The position numbers were made by a program, and so were the translations under genes. From the NCBI GenBank assembly GCA_023415035.1, contig JAEZLX010000078.1, forward strand, positions 1 to 23,570: DNA of 23,570 bases. Direction: 5' to 3'. This DNA is from Pseudomonadota bacterium (lineage in GTDB: Bacteria; Pseudomonadota; Gammaproteobacteria; Burkholderiales; Burkholderiaceae_C). Below the pieces are notes generated by a model. The model was given only the letters and a program-made list of their open reading frames with translations. It searched no databases and had not been told where the DNA came from. Below, in pieces: positions 8,957-16,449 of the stretch. Position 1 is the stretch's first letter; every line of letters starts with the position of its first letter.

Positions 8957-10285
8957 TCACCCGTGGCGCCGCAGCGAATGCGGCACGTAGCGGTCGGCCT
9001 GCACGTCGGGCGTCACGCCGTGCGTGAACACCTCTTCGGTGATGGGCAGCAGGTCTTCGTTCCAGGCCGCCCACTGGGCCTTGAGCCGATCGAACACCTC
9101 CGGGTGCCGCTCGCGCAGGTTGGCGCGCTCGCGCACATCGCTCACGACGTCGAACAGGAATTCGTTGTCGTTGATCTTCAGGTACTTCCACTGGCCGTCA
9201 CGCACGGCCCGCTGGGCCTGTGCCTTGTAGCGCCAGTACAGCTTGCGCTGATGCTCCGGCTCCAGGCCTTCGAGCACGTGCAGTATGTTCTCGCCATCGC
9301 TCGGGAAATCCGGATGCGGCGCGGTACCCGCCGCCGCCAGCAGCGTGGGCAGCCAGTCCATGGTGATCGTCACCTGATCGCTCACCTGCGGCTGCAGGCG
9401 CGCCGGCCAGCGCAGCAGCGTGGGCACGCGCAGGCCGCCTTCGAGCAGCTCGGTCTTCTGGCCGACGAAGGGCCAGGTCTTGGAAAATCGCTCGCCGCCG
9501 TTGTCGCTGGTGAACACGACGATGGTGTTGTCGGCCTGGCCCGTCTCGTCCAGTGCCCTCAGCACCTGCCCCACCGCGGCGTCGAGCGCCTCGACGATCT
9601 CGCCGTACTTCTTCAGGCTGCCACCGTCGTAATGGAACAGGTCCTTGATCTCGCGCGCCACGGCCTCGTCGCCCGGCCCCTCCCAGGGCCAGTGCGGCGC
9701 CGTGAAGTGCAGCGAGAGGAAAAACGGCTGCGGCGCGCCGGCGCGTCCGCGCACATAGGCCTCGGCCTCGTCCGCCAGGATCTGCGTGTAGTAGCCCGTG
9801 CGTTCCACCGGCACCTCGCCGTCCCACAGGTCGCGCGGCACATCGTCGCCCGCGCGCGGTTTGTGGGTGAAGTAGTCCACCGCGCCGTGCAGGTTGCCGA
9901 AGAAACGGTCGTAGCCGCTGCGCAGCGGGCCGTAGTGCGGCGGCAGCCCCAGGTGCCACTTGCCGATCAGCGCGGTGTCGTAGCCGGCCTGCTTGAGCAG
10001 GGAGGGCAGCGTCGGATGCTCCGGCGGCAAGCCCAGACCCGTGTCGCGCAGCGCGATCGGCTCCTCCAGTCCGGCACGCAGCCGGTACTGGTAGCGCCCC
10101 GTGATCAGCGCGATGCGCGTGGCCGAGCAGACCGCCGAGTTGGCATACGCCTGCGTGAAGCGTACGCCCTGCGCGGCCAGACGGTCCAGGTGCAGCGTGG
10201 CAAAGTCCGTGGCGCCATAGACCCCCAGATCGGCCCAGCCCAGGTCGTCCGCCAGGATAAACAGGATGTTCGGAGATTGGCTCAT
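8957..10285 (-). CDS. Cytoplasmic type-I sulfatase with atypical CSATR active-site motif
   Basis: Predicted 442-residue member of the alkaline phosphatase/arylsulfatase superfamily that would hydrolyse sulfate esters. Metal ligands are visible: LADDLGW with D13-D14 near the N-terminus, and TSDNGG with D261-N262. GKWHLG (K109, H111) and APHWP (H198) are the expected catalytic helpers. The formylglycine region reads VCSATRIALITGR: Cys53 is present and the LxTGR tail is perfect, but the canonical C-x-P-S/A-R lacks its proline (C-S-A-T-R). There is no signal peptide, so the enzyme is probably cytoplasmic and acts on imported esters. I chose ATG 10285, 7 bases after the tctC-like stop; an in-frame GTG at 10303 would overlap that gene. 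The substrate is unknown. Confidence 0.9.
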   Translation of the reverse strand: MSQSPNILFILADDLGWADLGVYGATDFATLHLDRLAAQGVRFTQAYANSAVCSATRIALITGRYQYRLRAGLEEPIALRDTGLGLPPEHPTLPSLLKQAGYDTALIGKWHLGLPPHYGPLRSGYDRFFGNLHGAVDYFTHKPRAGDDVPRDLWDGEVPVERTGYYTQILADEAEAYVRGRAGAPQPFFLSLHFTAPHWPWEGPGDEAVAREIKDLFHYDGGSLKKYGEIVEALDAAVGQVLRALDETGQADNTIVVFTSDNGGERFSKTWPFVGQKTELLEGGLRVPTLLRWPARLQPQVSDQVTITMDWLPTLLAAAGTAPHPDFPSDGENILHVLEGLEPEHQRKLYWRYKAQAQRAVRDGQWKYLKINDNEFLFDVVSDVRERANLRERHPEVFDRLKAQWAAWNEDLLPITEEVFTHGVTPDVQADRYVPHSLRRHG

Positions 10286-10292
10286 GGCAGCT

Positions 10293-11306
10293 TCAGTCCG
10301 CACGGAACCCGGAGGTCGCGATCACCGGCCGCCACTTCTCGATCTCGGCCACGCGCAGCTGCTCCAGCGCCTCGGGCGTGCGCGGATCGGGCTCCAGCGC
10401 CATTTCGTCCAGCTTGGCCTTCACGGCGGGATCGGCCAGCGTGGCGTTGAGCGCGCGGCTGAACGCGGCGACGGCTTCCGGCGGCGTGCCCTTCTTCGCC
10501 CACAGGCTGTACCAGCCGCTGCCCACGGCCCCGGGATAGCCCAGCTCGGCAAAGGTCGGCACGTCGGGCAGGTCGTTCTTGCGCTGTTCGCCGAATGTGG
10601 CCAGGATGCGGATCTTGCCTTCCCGGTGCAGCTGCAGCAGTTCGGCGCTGGTGGTGATGGCCGAGCTGATCTGGCCGCCGGCCAGATCAGACAGCAGGCC
10701 GGGGCCGCCCTTGTAGGCCGCGTGCACGATCTCCACGCCCGCCGCATCGCCCAGCAGCAAACCGAAGAAGTGCGGCAGGCTGCCGGCCGCCGGGCTGCCA
10801 AAGTTGGCCTTGTCCGGGTTGGCCTTGAACCAGGCGATCAGCTCCCTGGCCGTGCGTGCCGGATGGTTGGCCGGCACTGCCAGCGCGAACTGGAAGTGCG
10901 CCACCAGGCCCACCGGCGTGAAGTCCTGCGCCGGGTCGTAGCCGGGTTTGCGATAGACCAGCTGCGACAGCACCGGCGTGATCAGCGGTGCCAGAAGGTA
11001 GGTCGCACCATCGGCCGGCGCGGCCAGCAGCTGGCTCGCCGCGATCTGGCCGTTGGCCCCGGGCTTGTTCTCCACGATCACATGGTGCTTGGGCCCCAGC
11101 TGCGGGCCGATGCGCTCGGCCAGCACGCGTGCCAGCACGTCGATACCGCCGCCGGCGGCAAAGCCGACCACGATGCGCGAATGCAGGGGAACAGCCGCGG
11201 TCGCCGGCTTGGCCGACGCGAAAGGCGCCTTGGCCACCACCAGCGCGGCCGAGGCCACGGCGGCACCCAGCAGCGTGCGGCGGGTCAGGATACGCGTGTC
11301 TGCCAT
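10293..11306 (-). CDS. TctC/Bug-family periplasmic solute-binding protein
   Basis: Predicted 337-residue extracytoplasmic binding protein of the Bug (TctC) family, which is hugely expanded in Burkholderiales and mostly binds carboxylates. The N-terminus has a twin-arginine-like signal (LTRRTLLGAA) ending near ASA at about 32. Family blocks follow: RIVVGFAAGGGIDVLAR, VIVENKPGANGQIAA, PAAGSLPHFFGLLLG, the YKGG turn, PDVPTFAELGYPG and WYSLWAKKGTPPEAV. An excellent ribosome-binding site (AAGGAG, 7 bases before the ATG) fixes the start. It has no TctAB permease partner here. Instead it lies 10 bases after ssuF and 7 bases before the sulfatase, so it probably serves organosulfur uptake or sensing. 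The ligand is unknown. Confidence 0.9.
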   Translation of the reverse strand: MADTRILTRRTLLGAAVASAALVVAKAPFASAKPATAAVPLHSRIVVGFAAGGGIDVLARVLAERIGPQLGPKHHVIVENKPGANGQIAASQLLAAPADGATYLLAPLITPVLSQLVYRKPGYDPAQDFTPVGLVAHFQFALAVPANHPARTARELIAWFKANPDKANFGSPAAGSLPHFFGLLLGDAAGVEIVHAAYKGGPGLLSDLAGGQISSAITTSAELLQLHREGKIRILATFGEQRKNDLPDVPTFAELGYPGAVGSGWYSLWAKKGTPPEAVAAFSRALNATLADPAVKAKLDEMALEPDPRTPEALEQLRVAEIEKWRPVIATSGFRAD

Positions 11307-11316
11307 GGCACGCTCC

Positions 11317-11532
11317 TTACAGCTTGGCCAGCGACACTTCGGTCGACTTGACCAGCGCCACCACTTCGGAGCCGATCTTCAGGTCCAGGTCACGGACCGA
11401 GCGCGACGTGATGACGGAGGTGACGATGCCCCACGGCGTCTCGACGTCGATTTCGGAGAGCACGTCGCCATGGATGATTTCCTTGACCTTGCCGCGAAAC
11501 TGGTTGCGGACGTTGATGGCTTGAATGGTCAT
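11317..11532 (-). CDS. ssuF: Molbindin-like TOBE/Mop-domain protein, SsuF-like
   Basis: Predicted 71-residue protein consisting of a single TOBE/Mop domain, starting with the typical MTIQAINVRNQFRGKVKEI and ending in the VVALVKSTEVSLAKL strand of molbindins, which bind molybdate as oligomers. In Pseudomonas putida a protein of this kind, SsuF, is the last gene of ssuEADCBF and is needed for sulfonate use, although its molecular role is unclear. Here it also follows ssuB, with a 60-base gap and a ribosome-binding site (AAAGGAA) before the ATG. The position supports the ssuF name; without context it would only be called a molbindin. Confidence 0.88.
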   Translation of the reverse strand: MTIQAINVRNQFRGKVKEIIHGDVLSEIDVETPWGIVTSVITSRSVRDLDLKIGSEVVALVKSTEVSLAKL

Positions 11533-11592
11533 GATGGGTTCCTTTGTGTTGTCAGGTGTTGAATCGGGTGTCGCGGCGGGTCGCGATGACGC

Positions 11593-12405
11593 TCACACGG
11601 CCCAGCGCAGGCCATGCGCGGGAATGCCGGTCCAGCCCGGATCGGGCGGAGCCGTGTCGCCATCGGGTTGCTGCAGCACGCGGTCGAGGATGCGTTTCTC
11701 GATCGCCGCGAAGGCGGCATCGCCGCGCGAGCGCGGGCGGGCCAGCGCGATGCGCTCATCCAGCGCGATGGCGCCGTTCTCGATCAGGATCACGCGGTCG
11801 GCCAGCGCCACCGCCTCCTGCACGTCGTGCGTGACCAGCAGCGCCGTGAAACCGTGCCGATTCCACAGGCCTTCGATCAGCTCGTGCATCTCGATGCGCG
11901 TGAGCGCGTCCAGCGCACCCAGCGGTTCGTCAAGCAGCAGCAGGTTCGGCTGATGCACCAGGGCCCGGGCCAGCGACACGCGCTGGCGCTGCCCGCCCGA
12001 GAGCCTGGCCGGCCATTCGTTCAGACGGTCGCCCAGACCGACCTGCGCCAGCACAGTCCCGGCATCGGTGCGCCGCGCGGCGGACAGGCCCAGGGCCACG
12101 TTGTCGAGCACGCGCTTCCAGGGCAGCAGGCGTGCGTCCTGGAACATGATCCGGGTCTCGGGGTTCAGGCCCGCCAGGGGCTTGCCGTCGATCAGAAGCT
12201 GGCCGCCGGTGGCCTTTTCCAGGCCCGCCACCAGCCGCAGCAACGTGCTCTTGCCACAGCCGCTGCGACCGACGATGGCGACAAACTCGCCCGGCTCGAT
12301 CACGAGATCGCTGCCGCGCAGCACCTCGCGCTCGCCGTAATGCTTGCTCACGCCACGCAGCTCCAGCCGCACGCCGCCCCGGGCGTTCTTGTGTGTCTGT
12401 GTCAT
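11593..12405 (-). CDS. ssuB: Aliphatic sulfonate ABC transporter, ATPase
   Basis: Predicted 270-residue ABC ATPase of the nitrate/sulfonate/taurine class. Walker A GRSGCGKST is at 46-54, and the class-specific Q-loop region is MFQDARLLPWKRVLDNV (about 87-103). The signature LSGGQRQR is at 135-142 and Walker B LLLLDEPLGALD at 155-166. The MFQDxRLLPW form is usual for SsuB/TauB. The first ATG giving a family-like N-terminus is at 12405; the open frame beyond it is not protein-like. It starts 14 bases after ssuC, so the two are one transcription unit. Together they make the membrane part of a sulfonate importer that lacks a neighbouring SsuA. Confidence 0.92.
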   Translation of the reverse strand: MTQTHKNARGGVRLELRGVSKHYGEREVLRGSDLVIEPGEFVAIVGRSGCGKSTLLRLVAGLEKATGGQLLIDGKPLAGLNPETRIMFQDARLLPWKRVLDNVALGLSAARRTDAGTVLAQVGLGDRLNEWPARLSGGQRQRVSLARALVHQPNLLLLDEPLGALDALTRIEMHELIEGLWNRHGFTALLVTHDVQEAVALADRVILIENGAIALDERIALARPRSRGDAAFAAIEKRILDRVLQQPDGDTAPPDPGWTGIPAHGLRWAV

Positions 12406-12419
12406 GGTCCGTTCCCCGA

Positions 12420-13304
12420 TCAGTTCTGGTAACCCGGGTGCCAGCGCAGCCAGAAGCGCTCCATGCCGCGAGCGAACACGTCGGCGAGCTTGCCCAGCAG
12501 GGCGTAGAGCAGGATGCCCACGAGCACCACGTCGGTCTGCAGGAACTCGCGCGCATTCATCGTCAGGTAGCCGATGCCGGCCTGCGCCGAGATCGTCTCG
12601 GCCACGATCAGGATCACCCACATCAGCCCGAGCGAGAAGCGCAGCCCCACGAGGATGGACGGCAGCGCACCCGGCAGCACGATCTGCGTGTACAGGCCCC
12701 AGCGCGAAAGCCCGTAGCTGCGGCCCATCTCGATCAGGCCCGCGTCCACGTTGCGGATGCCGTGAAAGGTGTTGAGGTAGATCGGAAAGAACACCGACAC
12801 CGCGATCAGGAACAGCTTGGCCGCCTCGTCGATGCCGAACCACAGGATGACCAGGGGAATCAGCGCCAGCGAGGGGATGTTGCGCACCATCTGGATGCTC
12901 GAATCCAGCAGCGTCTCGAACACGCGGACCGATCCGGTCAGCAGCCCCAGCGCCAGCCCCAGGCCGCCGCCGATGGCCAGGCCCAGTAGCGCGCGGCCTG
13001 CGCTCACCTTCACGTGTTCCCACAACTCGCCCGACAGGGCCAGATCCCGGAACGTGGTCACCACGCCCGCCGGCGCCGGCAGCACCTGCGACGACAGCCA
13101 GCCCAGCGACGAGGCCAGCTGCCAGACGGCAATCAGCAGCACCGGCAGCAGCCAGGGCAGCAGGCGCCGGGCAAAGCCGCGCAACAACGCGATGAGGTGG
13201 TGGTTGCGAAAGCCGGCAAGCAGCGCGCGCTCGGGCGCATCGATCACGTCGGGCAGCGGCGACAACTGCAATTCGCGGATATCGGATGGCACATGGGCAC
13301 TCAT
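12420..13304 (-). CDS. ssuC: Aliphatic sulfonate ABC transporter, permease
   Basis: Predicted 294-residue inner-membrane permease of the SsuC/TauC/NrtB type. A hydrophilic N-terminus (about 1-45) precedes about six hydrophobic segments. Typical blocks are VLPAPAGVVTTFRDL, MVRNIPSLALIPLVILWFGI (a hallmark of the class), the EAA-like loop EMGRSYGLSRWGLYTQIVLPGALPSI and VIVAETISAQAGIGYL-type sequence. Start ATG 13304 has AGGAG seven bases upstream, clearly better than the start of the longer open frame at 13394. The 126-base gap to ssuE is where ssuA and ssuD lie in P. putida-type operons; I see no coding remnant in it. Confidence 0.92.
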   Translation of the reverse strand: MSAHVPSDIRELQLSPLPDVIDAPERALLAGFRNHHLIALLRGFARRLLPWLLPVLLIAVWQLASSLGWLSSQVLPAPAGVVTTFRDLALSGELWEHVKVSAGRALLGLAIGGGLGLALGLLTGSVRVFETLLDSSIQMVRNIPSLALIPLVILWFGIDEAAKLFLIAVSVFFPIYLNTFHGIRNVDAGLIEMGRSYGLSRWGLYTQIVLPGALPSILVGLRFSLGLMWVILIVAETISAQAGIGYLTMNAREFLQTDVVLVGILLYALLGKLADVFARGMERFWLRWHPGYQN

Positions 13305-13430
13305 GAGGGTTCTCCTGTTTCCACCGGCCTGCACCGCGTCGGGCAACAGGCCAAGGCTCCGCCCGGGGCCAGCCACACTGGCGGCCCAAGGCACGTACGA
13401 GGAAGGGGAATCGGTGGTTCGGTCGCGCGC

Positions 13431-14027
13431 TCAGACGCTACAGCGCACCTGGGCAAACGGCACCGGCTCCCAGGACACCGTGCCCTGCATTCGCAGACCC
13501 TCTTGCAGCAGCAGCTGCGTTGCGTCGTCGAGCCGCTGCGCGATGTCCGGCTCGATCTGGTACTGGCCGTCGGCATCGCGCGGGACCTGGGTGTCGGTCG
13601 CGTAGACGCCCGGCAGGATGTGGCGCGCGCCCAGCGACTGCAGCACCGGCCGCAGCGCGTAATCCAGTGCCAGCATGTGGTGCGGACTGCCGCCTGTGGC
13701 CAGCGGCAGCACCGCCTTGCCCTTGAGCGCCGTCTGCGGCAGCAGGTCCAGGAACACCTTGAGCACGCCGCTGTAGGCCGCCTTGTAGACCGGCGTGGCG
13801 ATCACCAGCGCGCGGGCATTGGCCACCTGCTCGATGGCACGCGCCACGCTGGGGTGCGCCCAGTCGGCCAGCAGCAGCGCCTGCGGGGACATGTCCCGCA
13901 CGCGAAGACGGTCGATCGGCAGACGGCGCCCGTCCACCTGCTCGCGCAGGCGTTGCGCCACGGCATCGAGCAGGGCAGCCGAGCGCGAGTGCTCGGTGGG
14001 GCTGCCGCCAATCAGCAAAACGGACAT
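13431..14027 (-). CDS. ssuE: NAD(P)H-dependent FMN reductase
   Basis: Predicted 198-residue flavodoxin-fold FMN reductase. It opens with MSVLLIGGSPTEHSRSAALLD, the FMN-phosphate loop of the family, followed by ATPVYKAAYSGVLKVFLDLLP, the flavin-contacting segment of SsuE. LATGGSPHHMLALDYALRPVL follows; this stretch is present in SsuE/MsuE enzymes. Such enzymes supply FMNH2 to SsuD or other two-component monooxygenases. I use ATG 14027, with GGGAG about 9 bases upstream; an in-frame TTG lies at 14033. No SsuD follows, so its partner may be the DszA-like monooxygenase at the far end of the cluster, or an oxygenase encoded elsewhere. Confidence 0.92.
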   Translation of the reverse strand: MSVLLIGGSPTEHSRSAALLDAVAQRLREQVDGRRLPIDRLRVRDMSPQALLLADWAHPSVARAIEQVANARALVIATPVYKAAYSGVLKVFLDLLPQTALKGKAVLPLATGGSPHHMLALDYALRPVLQSLGARHILPGVYATDTQVPRDADGQYQIEPDIAQRLDDATQLLLQEGLRMQGTVSWEPVPFAQVRCSV

Positions 14028-14056
14028 GTTCAAGGGCTCCCGACGATGACAAAAAG

Positions 14057-14086
14057 GTGTGACAGCAAAAACGCGTGTGTGACAGC
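14057..14086. repeat. Two direct repeats upstream of ssuE
   Basis: The 10-mer GTGTGACAGC occurs at 14057-14066 and again at 14077-14086, exactly 20 bp apart, which is about two helical turns and so on the same DNA face. A run of five A residues lies to the left of each copy. They lie 30-60 bp upstream of the ssuE start codon, a position suited to an activator or repressor site. Which protein binds is unknown; the CysB/SsuR-like regulator of the cluster is a candidate. Confidence 0.6.
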
Positions 14087-14110
14087 GGGCAGGCTTCGCT
14101 GCCCTTTTTT
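14087..14110 (+). terminator. Hairpin plus T6 facing the plus strand, between sbp and ssuE
   Basis: GGGCAG and CTGCCC arms (14087-14092, 14099-14104) with a six-base loop are followed on the plus strand by six T residues. This has the form of an intrinsic terminator, but it points against both flanking genes, which are on the minus strand. For sbp mRNA the same stem lies just after the stop codon without a following U-run, so there it may instead protect the 3' end. Confidence 0.45.
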
Positions 14111-14113
14111 GAT

Positions 14114-15124
14114 TTACTTCTTGGTATAGATCTGGTCGAAGGTGCCTCCGTCGGCGAAGTGCACCTTCTTGGCCTGCGTCCAGCCGCCGAAAGCCTCGTC
14201 GATCGTGAACAGGTTCAGCTTCGGAAACTGCTTGGCGTACTTGGCCTGGGCCTTTTCCGAACGAGGACGGTAGAAGTTCTTGGCGATGATGTCTTGCGCC
14301 TCATCGGTGTAGAGGAATTCCAGGTAGGCCTGCGCCACGGCGCGGGTGCCCTTCTTGTCGACGTTCTTGTCAACCACGGTCACCGCCGGCTCGGCCAGGA
14401 TGGTCAGGCTGGGGTAGACGAAGTCGACCTTGCTGCCGAATTCCTTTTCCAGCAGATAGGCCTCGTTTTCCCACGAGATGAACACATCGCCCTGGTTGCG
14501 CTGGGCAAAGGTGATGGAGGAACCACGCGCGCCCGTATCCAGCACCGGCACGTTGGCGTAGAGCTTGCCCACAAACTCCTGGGCCTTGGCATCGCTGCCG
14601 AACTTGCGCTTGGCGTATTCCCACGCTGCCAGGTAGTTCCACTGGGCGCCACCGGAGGTCTTGGGGTTGGGGGTGATAACCTTCACGTCAGGACGGATCA
14701 GGTCGTCCCAGTCCTTGATGTTCTTGGGATTGCCGGCGCGGGTCACGAACACGATCGTGGAGGTGTAGGGCGAGCTGTTGAGCGGCAGGCGCTTCTGCCA
14801 GTCCTTGGGCACCAGGTTGCCGTTGTTGTGCAGCGCGTCGGTATCGCCTGCCAGCGCCAGCGTGGCCACGTCGGCGTCCAGGCCGTCGATGATGGCGCGG
14901 GTCTGCTTGCCCGACCCACCGTGCGACTGCTTGACAGTCACGTCCTGGCCGGTTTTCGCCTTCCAGTGCTTGGTGAAGGCGGCGTTGATTTCCACGTAGA
15001 GCTCGCGCGTCGGGTCGTACGACACGTTGAGCAGGGTCACAGGCTGCCCTTGCGCCAGGACGGCGCCGGCGGACAGGATGCTCAGGGCTGCGGTGACCTG
15101 CAGGGCCAGTCGGCGGGACAACAT
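14114..15124 (-). CDS. sbp: Periplasmic sulfate-binding protein
   Basis: Predicted 336-residue sulfate/thiosulfate ABC binding protein. A signal peptide of about 24 residues (cut after AVLA) is followed by the family hallmark LLNVSYDPTRELYVEINAAF. Other Sbp/CysP signatures are VKQSHGGSGKQTRAIIDGL, LALAGDTDAL, DDLIRPDVKVITPNPKTSGGAQWNYLAAW, GDVFISWENEAYL and ILAEPAVTVVDKNVDKKGT. Start ATG 15124 has AAAGGAA upstream. No CysT, CysW or CysA permease/ATPase genes are present, so it must work with a transporter encoded elsewhere. It is the first gene of the minus-strand sulfur cluster and probably the most strongly starvation-induced. Confidence 0.95.
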   Translation of the reverse strand: MLSRRLALQVTAALSILSAGAVLAQGQPVTLLNVSYDPTRELYVEINAAFTKHWKAKTGQDVTVKQSHGGSGKQTRAIIDGLDADVATLALAGDTDALHNNGNLVPKDWQKRLPLNSSPYTSTIVFVTRAGNPKNIKDWDDLIRPDVKVITPNPKTSGGAQWNYLAAWEYAKRKFGSDAKAQEFVGKLYANVPVLDTGARGSSITFAQRNQGDVFISWENEAYLLEKEFGSKVDFVYPSLTILAEPAVTVVDKNVDKKGTRAVAQAYLEFLYTDEAQDIIAKNFYRPRSEKAQAKYAKQFPKLNLFTIDEAFGGWTQAKKVHFADGGTFDQIYTKK

Positions 15125-15342
15125 GCTGGGTTCCTTTCAAAGGGTGTTGAAGAACGATGGAACGCATCATCCCGCCGGCTCTACATAAATGGAACGAATA
15201 TGTTTTCCTAAACAAATGACATAAACATCTTTTGAAAAAGCGTTTGATGCGCCATCCCCTATCGGCCCAATAATCACTATCAATTTCAAATTATTGATAG
15301 ATTTTATTAAGATCAACCCATGACCATCCGGAAAGCCCACGC
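15125..15342. promoter_or_regulatory. AT-rich divergent promoter region, sbp / ZIP transporter
   Basis: A 218-base gap whose middle (about 15180-15315) is far more AT-rich than its surroundings. It must carry the start sites of both sbp and the ZIP gene. For the ZIP gene a plausible promoter is TTCAAA (15285-15290), 17 bases, TAAGAT (15308-15313). For sbp several AT-rich hexamers are possible and I cannot choose. CATAAA occurs twice (15184-15189, 15220-15225), possibly part of a CysB-type site, since those are AT-rich and poorly conserved. Confidence 0.55.
15277..15300. repeat. 24-bp inverted repeat, candidate operator
   Basis: Perfect 8-bp arms CTATCAAT and ATTGATAG flank an 8-base centre. 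The element overlaps the proposed -35 box and spacer of the ZIP gene promoter, the usual place for a repressor site. It does not clearly match a Fur or Zur consensus that I can recall, so the binding protein is left open. Confidence 0.55.
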
Positions 15343-16371
15343 ATGAGCGCCCTCATCCGACAGATGAAACCCGTCTGGCAGCAGGTCCAGGAGCTGGAGC
15401 TGCCCGTTCCCCCGCATGCCCTGCGCACCGCGCTGCTGGCGCTGGGCGCCGGTCTGCTCGTCATGGCCGGGCTGGCTGCGGCCAGCACCTTCTGGGCACC
15501 CACCCGCCACTGGTGGGAGGCCACGGGCGCCGGAAGTGCGATGACGGCCGGCGTGCAGGCCTCGATGCTGGCGGCGATGGCCACCGCCGTCGGCGCCCTG
15601 CCGGTGTTCCTCGTGCAGCGCGTGAACAAGCGCCAGGAAGCTGCACTGCTGGCCTTCTCGGCCGGCGTCATGCTGGCCGCGGCCATCTTCTCCCTGCTGC
15701 TGCCCTCCATCGAGGCCGGCCAGGCCCTGCTGGGCACGTCCGCCGGCACCGGCAACGTCGGTGCAGCCGGCCTCACCGCCATCGGTCTGGTGATTGGCCT
15801 GGGCCTGATGATGGCCATCGACCACGTCATGCCGCACGAACACCCCGTGCTCCCTCCCGCCGCGCACGGCCACACCGCCATGTGGGGCACCGCCACTGAC
15901 GCAGCCGCCGCCAGCCGGCAGCGCGCCTGGATGATGGTGCTGGCCATCCTCATCCACAACGTGCCCGAAGGTCTGGCCGTGGGTGCGGCCTACGCCGGCA
16001 TCGGCGCGGACCAGGCCGGCACGACGGCCACCGGTGCCTCCGTCGCACTGGCCATCGGCCTGCAGAACATGCCCGAGGGCCTGATCGTCGCCATGGCGCT
16101 GCGCACCCTGGGCCAGGGCAATGTCACCGCCTGGGGCGTGGCCGCGCTCACCGGACTCGCGGAACCCTTTGGCGCCATGCTGGGCCTGGCGCTGCTGGGC
16201 AGCGTGCCCGCCTTCTACCCGGTCGGTCTGGCCGTGGCCGCCGGCGCCATGCTGTTCGTCGTCAGCCACGAGATGATTCCCGAGACGCACCGCAACGGCT
16301 TCGAGGGGATGGCCTCGGTCACGCTGATGGCCGGCTTCATCTTCATGCTGCTGCTTGACGCCGCGCTGTGA
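15343..16371 (+). CDS. ZIP-family divalent metal transporter (GufA-like)
   Basis: Predicted 342-residue inner-membrane transporter with about eight hydrophobic segments. The metal-site motifs of ZIP proteins are present: HNVPEG (205-210) in the fourth core helix and HEMIPE (309-314) in the fifth, plus QNMPEG (241-246) and AEP (273-275). A cytosolic-loop-like histidine-rich stretch (about 161-177, with H161, H165, H167, H175, H177) probably helps bind metal. The pattern matches the bacterial GufA group to which Bordetella ZIPB belongs, and zinc is the likeliest substrate. An N-terminal extension of about 30 residues precedes the first membrane segment. Start ATG 15343 has GGAAAG upstream. Confidence 0.92.
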   Translation: MSALIRQMKPVWQQVQELELPVPPHALRTALLALGAGLLVMAGLAAASTFWAPTRHWWEATGAGSAMTAGVQASMLAAMATAVGALPVFLVQRVNKRQEAALLAFSAGVMLAAAIFSLLLPSIEAGQALLGTSAGTGNVGAAGLTAIGLVIGLGLMMAIDHVMPHEHPVLPPAAHGHTAMWGTATDAAAASRQRAWMMVLAILIHNVPEGLAVGAAYAGIGADQAGTTATGASVALAIGLQNMPEGLIVAMALRTLGQGNVTAWGVAALTGLAEPFGAMLGLALLGSVPAFYPVGLAVAAGAMLFVVSHEMIPETHRNGFEGMASVTLMAGFIFMLLLDAAL

Positions 16372-16449
16372 ACACGGGCCCCCACGCGTCGCCGCTGGCG
16401 CGGGTCGCGGCTCCCGGGTTCCGCTGAGGAGGCCGGGTAACATGGCACC

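Noticed and set aside
13305..13430. Possible remnant of ssuA or ssuD in the ssuE-ssuC gap
   Set aside because: Only 126 bases, and no stretch in any frame resembles either protein; the longer open frame of ssuC through it lacks sense.
15277..15300. OxyR or Fur/Zur box
   Set aside because: GATAG/CTATC elements are present but the spacing does not fit the four-part OxyR pattern, and the match to Fur or Zur consensus is poor, so no name was given.
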